Positions 1-8,472 of a DNA stretch of 36,425 bases are shown one piece after another. The position numbers and the translations under genes were made by a program. Position 1 is the first letter of the stretch; each line of letters starts with the position of its first letter. Under the pieces are notes generated by a model. That model had not been told where the DNA came from. It searched no databases and saw only the letters and a program-made list of their open reading frames with translations. The DNA is taken from NCBI GenBank assembly GCA_964399965.1, contig CAYNRX010000023.1, forward strand, positions 1 to 36,425, in the 5' to 3' direction. This DNA is from UBA1381 sp964399965 (GTDB taxonomy: Bacteria; Bacillota; Clostridia; UBA1381).

Positions 1-54
1 AGCCGCTGCGTGAAATGTGTGCGGAAAAAGTGCCAACTTATATTGACAAAATCA
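1..54. repeat. Left copy of a 54-bp inverted repeat
   Basis: The first 54 bases are the reverse complement of 25940-25993 with a single mismatch; similarity stops on the inner side at about base 55. On the minus strand the repeat contains a small stem (GTCAA/TTGGC) followed by five T, which resembles a weak terminator. The distal copy overlaps the last codons of a 55-codon reading frame. Bases 2-13 here encode the same ending (Ala-Ala-Ala-stop) in the same relative orientation, so the repeat probably continues left of the window. Confidence 0.9.
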
Positions 55-249
55 GAAGAAAACAATGTTCAGCCCAAATTTTGTATGCTATACAAAAGAA
101 ACAGGCAGGCATTAACACAGCGTATCTACACTGCAAACACCATTACGGATACTGTGTTAGAAAATCAGATGGAATATGCCGCTTGTCGGGACAAAGTCGT
201 CGGGTTACTGCTAAACCTGTTGAAAAAGAAATATTTGGTCGTAGTGTGA
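1..249 (+). CDS. Partial unknown reading frame, 3' end only
   Basis: Frame 1 is open from the first base to a TGA at 247-249 (82 codons). The distal half (TITDTVLENQMEYAACRDKV) looks like a real helical protein and faintly recalls the short proteins found next to recombinases in Firmicute mobile elements, but I cannot assign a family. The stop lies just before the ribosome site and TTG start of the next gene, as in a coupled operon. Against it, the first 54 bases belong to a repeat also found in a noncoding context, so at least that part may be chance translation. A 3-frame alternative (15-272) is also open. Low confidence. Confidence 0.3.
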   Translation, partial: SRCVKCVRKKCQLILTKSEENNVQPKFCMLYKRNRQALTQRIYTANTITDTVLENQMEYAACRDKVVGLLLNLLKKKYLVVV

Positions 250-261
250 GGTGTACGAGTT

Positions 262-747
262 TTGAAAGATAAATTTAACAAGATTCCGGCAGCGCTGCAA
301 AAGCAGATAATACTTAGGTTCGGTATGGGAATATTGGTGTTTTTTCTGTTTATCGTTGTATCGATTTATTACCATAATCTGTATTTTAGCCTGCCTTGTT
401 TCTTACTATCATTTGTGCTGTTTGCTTATGGGATATTTCTATTCTATAATTGTATTGAAAAGAAATACCTCATACTGGAAGGGACTTGCGTGGAGGTTCT
501 CACAAAACGCGTCCGTAAAAAGATCAAATCCATTATATTGATGGTGGACGGAAAAAACCTGAAGCTGCCGATACAAAAAAGAGTACAAACAATCAAAGAG
601 GGAGATACTGTTACTGTGTATTTATCGGAAAACGCACCTGTATATGAGGATGATGGAAGTTATATTATCTATAGCTACTATGCATTAGAAGTGCGGAAGG
701 AGTATGAACATGAATACAGAAAAAGAGAAAATATACAGACTCCTTGA
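262..747 (+). CDS. Small membrane protein with cytosolic beta-rich tail
   Basis: The 161-residue protein starts at TTG 262, preceded by a GTGAGGTG-type ribosome site; no ATG start fits. Residues about 15-60 form two adjacent hydrophobic helices (around ILVFFLFIVVSIYY and LLSFVLFAYGIFLFY). Residues about 75-160 form a soluble domain with alternating beta-like segments and many Lys and Val, possibly OB- or SH3-like. No signal peptidase site is evident. It is followed, with overlap, by a 53-codon reading frame, so the two are probably cotranscribed. Unknown function; small two-helix proteins of this kind are common in ICE operons. Confidence 0.72.
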   Translation: MKDKFNKIPAALQKQIILRFGMGILVFFLFIVVSIYYHNLYFSLPCFLLSFVLFAYGIFLFYNCIEKKYLILEGTCVEVLTKRVRKKIKSIILMVDGKNLKLPIQKRVQTIKEGDTVTVYLSENAPVYEDDGSYIIYSYYALEVRKEYEHEYRKRENIQTP

Positions 748-871
748 TGAAATCAGGGACTTAATTCAAAATAACGAAAACACAGACGGATCGTTCCAGT
801 TCGATGTCGTAAGGGTATTGGTCGCACTTGACTTTGTAAAAACAGAGATTTTAAAAAGTATTTCCCGATAA
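710..871 (+). CDS. Small hypothetical protein, 53 aa
   Basis: An ATG at 710 follows a GGAAGGAG ribosome site (694-701) at suitable spacing and opens 53 codons ending with TAA at 869-871. It starts inside the last codons of the upstream membrane-protein gene in another frame (38-bp overlap), which suggests translational coupling. The product is acidic and helical (begins MNTEKEKIYRLLDEIRDLIQ, ends LVALDFVKTEILKSISR) with no cysteine or membrane segment. Function unknown. The good ribosome site and clean spacing to the promoter at 886 argue that it is real. Confidence 0.62.
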   Translation: MNTEKEKIYRLLDEIRDLIQNNENTDGSFQFDVVRVLVALDFVKTEILKSISR

Positions 872-885
872 GTTATAAGAATGGA

Positions 886-914
886 TTGACGGCTTTCAAT
901 AAATATGCTATAAT
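886..914 (+). promoter_or_regulatory. Sigma-A promoter of the ssb operon (extended -10)
   Basis: TTGACG at 886-891 and TATAAT at 909-914 are separated by 17 bp, with TGC directly before the -10 box (extended -10). The -10 is followed by AATATATAAGTTTCA, nearly the same as the start of the transcript from the promoter at 11751. The expected transcription start is about 921. Confidence 0.85.
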
Positions 915-970
915 AAATATATAAGTTTCAAGGTTTTCCGATAGGAATCCATAGTAGCATAGTTTACAAA

Positions 971-1010
971 GTGTCAATTGACGCATTTTGCGTTGGTTGG
1001 CACTTTTTTT
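971..1010 (+). terminator. Leader terminator / candidate attenuator before ssb
   Basis: GTGTCAA (971-977) pairs with TTGGCAC (997-1003), and ACGCA/TGCGT form an inner stem around a TTTT loop; seven T follow. It lies between the promoter at 886 and the ssb start at 1098, so the operon must be read through it. The hairpin at 11838-11871, before the second main operon, has the same plan (GTGTCAT/ATGGCAC, TGCA tttt TGCA, seven T). This position and pairing suggest attenuation rather than simple termination of an upstream gene. Confidence 0.8.
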
Positions 1011-1097
1011 GTTTTCCTCGGTTTCTATCTGCGAAAGCAGGTTGAAATAAATATATTTTTTATAGCAGGCAATCCCTGCAAGAAAGGAGTTTTTCTT

Positions 1098-1592
1098 ATG
1101 TTAAAAGTATTTGCAACAGACGTCGTTATCTCCAAAGGATTTGACGGCGCACCGGCTCTGAGGTTCTCTGAAACCGGAGAATCGGTAAGGTTTCGCTTCG
1201 GCAAAAAGGTGTATGATACGCATGCCGAAAACAATACCCGTTGGGTAAACATGACAGTCAAAGCATTCGGTACTGTCTGCGAGCGAATCAAAAAGATGAA
1301 GCTCAAGGAAGGATCGTTTGTGAATTTGATTGGCAGGCTGGATGAGGATACTTGGATAGACCAGAATACCAATGAAACCAAGAGTATGATGGTAATTATT
1401 CTGGATGAGATCGAGTATGCTGCCGGCGGTGGAAATAAACCAAAAGAGAACCAGACAGATCCTGAACAGAGTCAGCAGCAAAATGCTGCAGCTCCCTCCT
1501 CAGCACAGTCACAGTCTGGCAGTCAACAAATGCCCGAGAATTTCACGGGATTTGAGCCTTTTGGAGGCGCATCATTTTTTGATGAAAACTGA
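1098..1592 (+). CDS. ssb: Single-stranded DNA-binding protein
   Basis: The 164-residue protein has an N-terminal OB-fold region of about 110 residues with SSB-like order (strand-rich, VNMTVKAFG and SFVNLIGRLDEDTWID segments). A Gln/Ser/Pro-rich linker follows, then a short acidic end, FEPFGGASFFDEN, comparable to the SSB tail that recruits replication and repair proteins. I start it at ATG 1098, directly after AGAAAGGAG; the frame is open further upstream only because the leader is AT-rich. It is the first gene after an attenuator-like leader and probably coats single-stranded element DNA during transfer or rolling-circle replication. The tail lacks the exact DDDIPF end of chromosomal SSB, which fits a mobile-element version. 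Confidence 0.85.
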   Translation: MLKVFATDVVISKGFDGAPALRFSETGESVRFRFGKKVYDTHAENNTRWVNMTVKAFGTVCERIKKMKLKEGSFVNLIGRLDEDTWIDQNTNETKSMMVIILDEIEYAAGGGNKPKENQTDPEQSQQQNAAAPSSAQSQSGSQQMPENFTGFEPFGGASFFDEN

Positions 1593-1622
1593 CAGGCAAC
1601 AAAACAAATCTGGCGTTATATC

Positions 1623-1667
1623 AGGCGCACATAAATTACGGTTTCGTGATTTTATGTGCGCCTTTTT
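1623..1667 (+). terminator. Intrinsic terminator after ssb
   Basis: AGGCGCACATAAA (1623-1635) pairs perfectly with TTTATGTGCGCCT (1651-1663), followed by a T-run. It separates ssb from the following four-gene operon. No clear promoter is visible between it and 1689, so some read-through is expected. Confidence 0.85.
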
Positions 1668-1688
1668 GCGTTTTAAGGAGGGATTTTT

Positions 1689-2054
1689 ATGGTGAATGAG
1701 GCATTCTCTATTCTTTCAGATGAAGAAAGAACCACCAAACTTAAGACGGTTCTGAAAAATAGAAGCGGAGGTTATATAACCGAAGAAGAAATAAAGGCGA
1801 TCATGGCATTTGTTTCTTTACAAAAACAATATGTAATCCGCATCTACAATGAACCAAACGAATTTAGGAAAAGTCTTGTTCTGGCAGATCCGGGTCGGAG
1901 TCAAACAATCCTCGGTAGTGCAATTGCAGGTGTCCCTGGACTTTCGGATCGTTATTTTAACGGATCACATGCAGCCGCATATGTCACAAGAAATAGCGTG
2001 GATATTATCCATATCTATATCCCGCAGAGCCGTATTCGGAAAGGAGAGGCTTGA
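1689..2054 (+). CDS. Hypothetical protein, 121 aa
   Basis: It starts at ATG 1689 after AAGGAGGG at good spacing. The 121-residue product is soluble, begins with a helical segment containing YITEEEIKAIM, and ends in a beta-rich half (NSVDIIHIYIPQSRIRKGEA). There are no metal-binding clusters or membrane helices. It sits four bases before a small membrane protein gene and upstream of the AAA+/VWA pair, so it is likely part of the same transcription unit. I do not recognise the family. Confidence 0.7.
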   Translation: MVNEAFSILSDEERTTKLKTVLKNRSGGYITEEEIKAIMAFVSLQKQYVIRIYNEPNEFRKSLVLADPGRSQTILGSAIAGVPGLSDRYFNGSHAAAYVTRNSVDIIHIYIPQSRIRKGEA

Positions 2055-2057
2055 CGA

Positions 2058-2804
2058 ATGGGTGACAAGGACCAAAAGAAAAGCATGGTTTTCAAAACGC
2101 TGATTGTATTAGTTATACTTTCTGTTTTGACGGTCATGTGCGGGCTTTGGCCTCTTTTTCTGCTCATACTCATCGGTGGATGCATTGCAATCATAAAACT
2201 GCCTGGGCATTCTTCAAAAACAGAAGAACCGGTAAAGACAGTTCCATCGAGGGTAGAAACGGCAAAAATGCCTACTGAGCAAGATGTAAAAAAACTTGCT
2301 TACCGTGTCATACTCAGACGCATTACTGAATTAGTAACAGCAGAATATCCTGAGGCACGGTGGATCTGGGAGGCACCCAATGCCAAACAGATGATTGAAT
2401 GCGGCGAGAATGTTTTTATACTGCTCAACAGGGCCGGTGGATACCGGAAAGCACAGGTGATCGTCCGTAACTTGCAGGTGCTTGGAGTAGAATACCAGAC
2501 TGCACAATCAAATGAAGCAGCTGAAACTGAGCAAGAACCGGAACAATCCGATGCTGAAATAAGCCCGGAAGAGCAGAACGAGAACTATGAACTGATTGCT
2601 TTTGAATGGGTTGACGCACATATCATTGAGTTGAATGAGCGTTGTAACGAAGCAATTGGGCATGGGATCACAGAATTGCTGTTACAAGCAGATGAGCTGC
2701 CGGTTTCCGACAGTTGGCCGGATATTTGCTGCGAATTAAAACGGTCCGATATCGAAGAAGTAACAGTAGTCCCAGAAGGAATCAAAATCAATTTATTGCA
2801 GTAA
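2058..2804 (+). CDS. Membrane-anchored hypothetical protein, 248 aa
   Basis: It starts at ATG 2058, right after the stop of the previous gene. Residues about 11-50 hold two close hydrophobic stretches (FKTLIVLVILSVLTVMCGLW, then LFLLILIGGCIAII), giving a hairpin anchor. A Pro/Glu/Thr linker and a roughly 180-residue cytosolic domain follow. The soluble part contains a VILRRITELVTAEYPEARWI segment and an acidic low-complexity stretch (EQEPEQSDAEISPEEQ). It lies directly upstream of the MoxR-type ATPase and could tether that machinery to the membrane, but this is inferred from position only. Confidence 0.72.
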   Translation: MGDKDQKKSMVFKTLIVLVILSVLTVMCGLWPLFLLILIGGCIAIIKLPGHSSKTEEPVKTVPSRVETAKMPTEQDVKKLAYRVILRRITELVTAEYPEARWIWEAPNAKQMIECGENVFILLNRAGGYRKAQVIVRNLQVLGVEYQTAQSNEAAETEQEPEQSDAEISPEEQNENYELIAFEWVDAHIIELNERCNEAIGHGITELLLQADELPVSDSWPDICCELKRSDIEEVTVVPEGIKINLLQ

Positions 2805-2825
2805 GCTGCAGAAAGGGAATGAACT

Positions 2826-4700
2826 ATGAGTACATACATAAAAAATCTTTTTAATTACAGCCGCAGTCTGCCAGAACCATTTGACACTTTAAAAAGCAAA
2901 AAGGTAAAAGTGTCATCCAAGTATGGAGACGGCACAGAGGCTACTCTTTGCACTACAGTTATAAAGGCGGTCCAGGCAGTATGCTGTTGTATGAACGGGT
3001 CAAAAGAGGGCGCGGTCGGAGTGATAGATCACAGGACAGTCGCTGAATATAAGTCGTCCATGGGGCCTGATGCCTATCATCTTGTTGTTTATGACAGCAG
3101 CACTGGTTCAGTAATAGCCAGTGTATATGACAAAAACACCGAGATTCTTGAAACATATACCATGAACAACTCGGAACGGGATGGCGCTGCTGTAATGATG
3201 GCGCTTATCCCAGTACTGCTTCAGGATCAGGAGTTCAAAGACTACTTTGACGAATACTATGACCAGTTCATCAACGGGCATCCTGATATGGGCGTTGCCA
3301 CAATGAGCATGGCATATATGTGCGACAACGCATACCGCCGTATTAAGGATGAGTCATGCAGTGCATATGTTAAGGTCGAAGTGGACAGATCCGGCAATCT
3401 GATGCGCGTTTCACAGGCACAGATTGATTCTGGAAGCTTTATGCCGACCAATGTTGTGGCAGGTGAATTCACCATATTTGCAAAAACCGGACCCGCAACG
3501 ATAAAAAAAGCCAGCACTTTTGTAGAACATTCTGATTTTGTCGGTAAATACGAGCTACATGCAAGAACACTTTCACCGATAGAAAAGCAACTTGTTCCTA
3601 CTCTTCCCGACTGGTACATCATTCCGGAAGAGGTCGTGGATATATGCAAGCATGCAAAAATTACTACTGGCAAACCAATGCAGATGCGTAATTTCCTTTT
3701 GCGTGGTCCGGCAGGAACCGGCAAGACGATGGGTGCAAAAGCGATTGCAGCCGGACTCGGATTGCCGTACATGAAATATACCTGCTCTGCTGGAACAGAA
3801 ATATTTGATTTTATCGGTCAGATTTTCCCCGACTCTGAGAATATTTCTACAGGAAATGTGCAGCTGGATCTGGAGCGCGAAGAGCTGAAAGCCATGGGCG
3901 GAATCAATTACGCTAATGTATCCAAGCTTATGAACTTACCGGATCTGGACGATATGGATTATGATCCAGCAGGTGTGTTTCATGCGCTGACAGGCGTGGA
4001 AAACGCAGCAGCGACTGCTCAGGATTGTATGGGTATTGTTCTGGACATGGTAACAGAAAAAGTAAGGGCACTTTCCAAGACAGACTCAGATCAAAAAAAC
4101 AACGGGCAAAGCTTTACCTATGTGGAGACTGATTTCCTCAAGGCATTAAAAAATGGCTATGTAGTAGAAATACAGGAACCCACAACCATTGTGCAGCCCG
4201 GTGTTTTGGTTGGACTTAATTCGCTTTTGGAACAGACCGGTTCCATTACTTTGCCTACCGGTGAAATCATAAACCGGCATCCGGATGCTGTCGTTGTTAT
4301 TACAACGAATATCAGCTATGAAGGCTGCCGAGGTATGAACCAATCGGTGCTTGACAGAATGAGTCTGGTGAAGGATATCGAGCTGCCGTCTCCTGAAGTG
4401 ATGGTGCAACGAGTGATGAGCGTTACAGGCGCAACTGATGAATATCAGGTCTCTCAGATGGTTCAGGTGATAAATGACATGGCCGATTACTGCCGGAAAA
4501 ACAGTATCTCAGACGGAAGCGTTGGCATGAGAAGTCTGATAGACTGGGTCATCAGCAGCGAGATCACAGGCAATGTGTATCAATCTGCTTTATACACAGT
4601 CATTAGCAAGGCAACCAGTGATGCGCTTGACCGAGAGGCTTTGGTACAAACCATACTAAACCCTATCTTCCCTCCAAGCAGGCGTAGGGCATCAGCATAA
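2826..4700 (+). CDS. MoxR-type AAA+ ATPase
   Basis: The 624-residue protein has an N-terminal region of about 270 residues of unknown fold and an AAA+ core from about residue 275. The Walker A motif GPAGTGKT begins near residue 294. A Walker-B-like VVEIQEP and the following GVLVGLNSLLEQ segment are placed as in MoxR proteins, and the sensor-1 stretch VVVITTN is clear. The family acts as a chaperone-like ATPase that remodels or assembles partner complexes, usually with a VWA-domain protein encoded next door, which is the case here. The acidic insert between Walker A and Walker B (LPDLDDMDYDPAGVFHAL) is long. Start ATG 2826 has the ribosome site GAAAGGGAATGA. I infer an ICE-linked MoxR-VWA machine; its substrate is unknown. 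Confidence 0.85.
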   Translation: MSTYIKNLFNYSRSLPEPFDTLKSKKVKVSSKYGDGTEATLCTTVIKAVQAVCCCMNGSKEGAVGVIDHRTVAEYKSSMGPDAYHLVVYDSSTGSVIASVYDKNTEILETYTMNNSERDGAAVMMALIPVLLQDQEFKDYFDEYYDQFINGHPDMGVATMSMAYMCDNAYRRIKDESCSAYVKVEVDRSGNLMRVSQAQIDSGSFMPTNVVAGEFTIFAKTGPATIKKASTFVEHSDFVGKYELHARTLSPIEKQLVPTLPDWYIIPEEVVDICKHAKITTGKPMQMRNFLLRGPAGTGKTMGAKAIAAGLGLPYMKYTCSAGTEIFDFIGQIFPDSENISTGNVQLDLEREELKAMGGINYANVSKLMNLPDLDDMDYDPAGVFHALTGVENAAATAQDCMGIVLDMVTEKVRALSKTDSDQKNNGQSFTYVETDFLKALKNGYVVEIQEPTTIVQPGVLVGLNSLLEQTGSITLPTGEIINRHPDAVVVITTNISYEGCRGMNQSVLDRMSLVKDIELPSPEVMVQRVMSVTGATDEYQVSQMVQVINDMADYCRKNSISDGSVGMRSLIDWVISSEITGNVYQSALYTVISKATSDALDREALVQTILNPIFPPSRRRASA

Positions 4701-4728
4701 AAATAACGGAAAGGAGGTCTACCCTATT

Positions 4729-6972
4729 ATGGCAAGGGTGAATCACAAATTAGTAATGCAGCGCTTAAACGAGAAACGCAGCAAGATCACAGACCGGCAA
4801 TTCTTCTCGTCCCGTATTTTGGCGGGACATTTTGAAGATATTGCTGCAGCACAGACACGGCGGTATAACTATAACCGCCGTATCCATGTGAATCTTTACT
4901 GGAAAGCAAAGAGTGCAGAGATAGCGTCAACAGATAATCAGTACATCCGCATTAACTGCGGAAATAAACTGGTGACTAAAGTGCGGGGGCGTGAAAATAG
5001 ATACCAGATTGTGTGCGGTTTATTCGCACACGAGCTGGGTCATGTTCTCTACACCGATTTTCTTGCCGGTCAGACACATCATAACTATTTGGCACGGTAT
5101 CATTGGTATCCGGTTCCTCCAGATTTAAAGAAGCCGGAAGATGCGAAAAACGAAAAGGCTTTTTGGGAATACGTTAAAGCAGATCCCAGAAATTTAGAGA
5201 TGATCCAGCTTATATCGCATTACATCAGCAATGTTCTGGAGGACGGCTACATTGAAAACCAGATGCTCTTGAATTTCCCCGGTACACTCGGATACGGTCT
5301 TGAAACGCTGCGTGCAGCTAATTTCGAGGATGTCCCGACAGTTACGCAGTTGATCGAATCGGAAGAAAGCGAAGGAATGCATATATTTGAAAGCATACTT
5401 CAGATCATGCTGTCGTATGCAAAATACGGAGAAATCAAATATGGAGACGAGCCTTTGGGCGATGAACGTATTCAGACTGTGTTCAGCTTGATCCATGAGA
5501 TCGACAGCGCACTGTTGTCTCATTCAGGAAAAAAACGATTAGAAATCGTAAACGCCATATTGGTCAGATGCTGGGGGTATATAGAAGATTTTTCGGAAAT
5601 GTGCAAACAGCGTCAGGATGAGACAGCAGCCTCCGGTGAAAACACAGAACTTGGTAAACTATTGAAAAATCTTTTGGGTTCCATGGCTGGCACATCTGAA
5701 ATCTGCGTAGGCAGCACTGCACCAGTGACGGATTCTTCTTCAGAGGAAGAATCGGCATCCGCCACAGCTGAAATGCGTGAAAAAACGCATGATGACGCCG
5801 AACAGACAGCTGGATCGGAACCTGAAAATGAAAATCCCCAGACTGAGCCGGAAAATGGAAATTCCGCATCTGGGTCTGGAGAACAGCAAGTTTCGTCAGG
5901 TGCATCTGCTAACCCCGGAAAACAGGGAGTGTCTGAAAACGAAACCGGAAGAATGCCGCACTACCAAAGCGAGCATATCTCTGTTCCGACCGGCGGTACT
6001 GTAGAGAGAAACGAGTCTTATGAACGTGAACAGTATGACGGAGCTGCGGCAGACATTGAACGGATACTTGATAAAATGGCTGAAAAAGCAGCATGTGAAG
6101 AACTGGAAAACGAACGCATCAGAGAACTGAATGATGTTGCTCAAAACATTTCGTATGGAGACATTCATTCGGGTGTATCCATCCAGATCAATCGTATCGC
6201 CAGTGTGGACGAAGAACTGATCGAGCAATATCAACAGATATCCGGCCCGCTTCTGACAATTTCAAGACAGCTGCAGAGAAGCTTAACCAAGCAGCTCCAG
6301 GAACACAGACGCGGTGGAAAACAGACCGGTTTGCTGATGGGACGGAGACTGGACACCCATGCATTATGCAGAAATGACGGCAAAGTCTTCTATAAAAACT
6401 CTCTGCCGAATGAAATCCCGGAACTTACAGTGGGATTGCTGCTTGATGAATCGGGTTCCATGCATTCGTGCGACCGTTGCACATATGCAAGAGCATCGGC
6501 TATCATCCTTTATGATTTTTGTCAGAGCTTAGGAATCCCTGTAATGGTATACGGGCATTCAACGTCATATAAAGGCGTTGAGATGTATTCTTATGCTGAG
6601 TTTGACGGCTTTGACAACGATGACAAATATAGAATGATGGATATTGGGGCCAGAGGCAGTAACCGCGACGGCGCTGCATTGCGTTTTGTTGCTGAACAAC
6701 TGTCAAAACGTCCTGAGGCAGTCAAGATATTGATTCTTGTATCTGACGGACAGCCTGCCGATGATGGTTATTATGGCACGGAAGCTGAAGAGGATCTGCG
6801 TGGAATCAAACATGAATATCAAAGAAAAGGCATTATCTTTGTCGCTGCCGCAATCGGAGACGATAAAGAAAATATCGAGCGAATATACGGTGATTCTTTT
6901 TTGGATATTACCGACCTGAATCAATTGCCCACAAAACTGACCGCTGTTGTGAAGCGGCATATACGGGTATAA
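4729..6972 (+). CDS. HELGH-motif and von Willebrand A domain protein (CobT-like)
   Basis: The 747-residue protein starts at ATG 4729 after AAAGGAGG. Residues 101-105 read HELGH within FAHELGHVLYTDFL, a zincin-type HExxH signature. The middle (about 320-440) is acidic low-complexity sequence rich in Ser, Glu, Asn and Gly. The C-terminal third is a VWA domain with the MIDAS motif DESGSMHS at 573-580, SNRDGAA, and SDGQPADD near 672-679. This order (metallopeptidase-like head, acidic linker, VWA tail) resembles CobT-like partners of MoxR ATPases, and the upstream gene is such an ATPase. The pair probably forms one machine. Whether HELGH is catalytic is not known; the third zinc ligand cannot be assigned by eye. 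Confidence 0.85.
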   Translation: MARVNHKLVMQRLNEKRSKITDRQFFSSRILAGHFEDIAAAQTRRYNYNRRIHVNLYWKAKSAEIASTDNQYIRINCGNKLVTKVRGRENRYQIVCGLFAHELGHVLYTDFLAGQTHHNYLARYHWYPVPPDLKKPEDAKNEKAFWEYVKADPRNLEMIQLISHYISNVLEDGYIENQMLLNFPGTLGYGLETLRAANFEDVPTVTQLIESEESEGMHIFESILQIMLSYAKYGEIKYGDEPLGDERIQTVFSLIHEIDSALLSHSGKKRLEIVNAILVRCWGYIEDFSEMCKQRQDETAASGENTELGKLLKNLLGSMAGTSEICVGSTAPVTDSSSEEESASATAEMREKTHDDAEQTAGSEPENENPQTEPENGNSASGSGEQQVSSGASANPGKQGVSENETGRMPHYQSEHISVPTGGTVERNESYEREQYDGAAADIERILDKMAEKAACEELENERIRELNDVAQNISYGDIHSGVSIQINRIASVDEELIEQYQQISGPLLTISRQLQRSLTKQLQEHRRGGKQTGLLMGRRLDTHALCRNDGKVFYKNSLPNEIPELTVGLLLDESGSMHSCDRCTYARASAIILYDFCQSLGIPVMVYGHSTSYKGVEMYSYAEFDGFDNDDKYRMMDIGARGSNRDGAALRFVAEQLSKRPEAVKILILVSDGQPADDGYYGTEAEEDLRGIKHEYQRKGIIFVAAAIGDDKENIERIYGDSFLDITDLNQLPTKLTAVVKRHIRV

Positions 6973-6979
6973 ATACAGT

Positions 6980-7020
6980 AATATGGGCAATTGGATTTCT
7001 TCTGTTGCCCATATTCTTTT
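6980..7020 (+). terminator. Intrinsic terminator after the AAA+/VWA operon
   Basis: AATATGGGCAA (6980-6990) pairs perfectly with TTGCCCATATT (7005-7015), followed by CTTTT. It closes the operon 1689-6972; the ATG at 6983 inside it is not a start. Confidence 0.85.
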
Positions 7021-7057
7021 ATTAAAAATTAGAATAAATCTGAAAGGATATGAGATT

Positions 7058-8185
7058 ATGCATTATTTAACATTGGTAACGGTAGAAATACCAAAACTGG
7101 AGAATGATTATAAAACGGACATGCTTTATCAGGATGCGTTGCAGGAATTACAAGAAAGGCACAATAAAGATCCCAAAAATTTGGTTACAGAATTTTATCT
7201 GGAGAAGTTCAATGGCTTGAAGACTACATTTTCACGGGCGGTAGACGCCATGATTGAAGAAAAATTAGAGCCTTATTGTGAGTCTACTGAAAATCCGGAT
7301 CATTTAGAATTTGAAGATCGAACTGATGAATTGAGACGCGAATATGAAAAGGATTCAGTGGATTGTATCAAACTTCCGGATGGACGTATCGTAAGTGTAT
7401 ATGATCAGTTTGCCCTGAATCGTTTTGTCATACATGACGGAAAGGTGTTTGAAAAACATGCAGGTCCTATAAAGTGTGACAAAAGAACCAAAAAGGCAAA
7501 GAAAATGACCGCCATACCAAATTACCCGTATAAAAAATTATATAAATCCTTTGAAGCGTTTGCCGAAGAGGGACGTTATATGGACTACAACGAAGAATTT
7601 GGCGGCTATGGATATGTTTTTAATCCAAATGCTTTTTGGGACTGGTATCAGATCGGCGGACGCTGGCCAAATATCTTTTTAGTAAAAGAAACTTGCGAGG
7701 AATGCACAGAAGGCGAGCATAGTTGGACTTGTCAAGATTCTAAGCCTGCGTCGCCGCAAGGATACAAATGGGTATGTGCAGCCAGAAAAAAAGATATAGA
7801 ATGGCAGGTTATGCACGATTGGAAAATTAAAACCGAGTCTGAAAACTATGAATTGTATAAACATATATTTACAACTGGAGAGAAACCACAAAATTTTTTC
7901 TGTCATATTAGTGACAACGGGATTTTGGGATTCGATTCGTACTTGTACATCAAGGATGAATCCCTTGATGAGTATCTGACTCGACACGGTTTTTTCAGTA
8001 AATATCAGTATCCTAATCTGGCATACGCTTTTTTGGATCAGGGAGAATACTATTCGCAAGATGATAACTGGACAGATAGGCAGAGCCTGGAAGAAAGAAA
8101 AGAAGCATGGCATAAAATCTTGAATCATTACATCTGTTCTATTCCAAGTGATTCAGTAATGGTTGGCGTAGATTGTCATATTTAA
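7058..8185 (+). CDS. Uncharacterised protein with DWYxIGGRW motif
   Basis: I start it at ATG 7058, eight bases after GAAAGGA, rather than at 6983, which is inside the terminator. The 375-residue product is acidic and rich in aromatic residues. Its most distinctive stretch is NPNAFWDWYQIGGRWPN near residue 190, preceded by a Tyr/Gly-rich segment. Around residues 210-235 there is a possible zinc site (CEECTEGEHSWTC). I know DWYxIGGRW-type motifs only from uncharacterised proteins of phages and mobile elements. It opens a cargo block, with a frameshifted and an intact small paralogue just downstream. Function not assigned. Confidence 0.72.
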   Translation: MHYLTLVTVEIPKLENDYKTDMLYQDALQELQERHNKDPKNLVTEFYLEKFNGLKTTFSRAVDAMIEEKLEPYCESTENPDHLEFEDRTDELRREYEKDSVDCIKLPDGRIVSVYDQFALNRFVIHDGKVFEKHAGPIKCDKRTKKAKKMTAIPNYPYKKLYKSFEAFAEEGRYMDYNEEFGGYGYVFNPNAFWDWYQIGGRWPNIFLVKETCEECTEGEHSWTCQDSKPASPQGYKWVCAARKKDIEWQVMHDWKIKTESENYELYKHIFTTGEKPQNFFCHISDNGILGFDSYLYIKDESLDEYLTRHGFFSKYQYPNLAYAFLDQGEYYSQDDNWTDRQSLEERKEAWHKILNHYICSIPSDSVMVGVDCHI

Positions 8186-8203
8186 GCAGGAGGTAGAAAT
8201 ATT

Positions 8204-8435
8204 ATGAAAATTACTTTAAAATTTTTAGGCATGGATAGTTGGGGACCGACCGGTTTACAAAGACGAAACAGGAAAACTTTGGAAGGATATCAATCCACGC
8301 AGACAGTATGCACCGGAACTATGTACGTCAAACGGAAATAATATTGATGGAGAGCCAGATGTTCCGATGTCCGCTATGAAAAAATATGAGAATGCAGAGA
8401 TCCAGTTCATACCTGAAAGAATTTTATGGAACTAA
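8204..8435 (+). pseudogene. Frameshifted paralogue of the next small gene
   Basis: ATG 8204 follows a good ribosome site (CAGGAGG). The frame begins MKITLKFLGMDSW and then leaves register at the GGGG run at 8241-8244. Deleting one G restores DRPVYKDETGKLWKDI, then NNIDGEPDVPM and a final ILWN-stop at 8433. That restored protein aligns along its whole length with the intact gene at 8473 (LPVYKDKFGKLWKDI, EFDGEPNIPM, VVWN). The total length of 232 bases (3n+1) fits a single-base insertion. It is either a recent pseudogene, phase variation at a short G-run, or a sequencing error. Confidence 0.85.
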
Positions 8436-8472
8436 ATAATCTATAAATTTAGCAACTGAAAGGAGTAAAAAA

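Noticed and set aside
978..1097. Upstream open extension of ssb
   Set aside because: The stretch is leader sequence with a terminator and a strong ribosome site at 1081; the real ATG is 1098.
6983..7057. Possible longer start for the DWYxIGGRW protein
   Set aside because: The ATG 6983 is inside a perfect terminator stem; ATG 7058 follows a good ribosome site.
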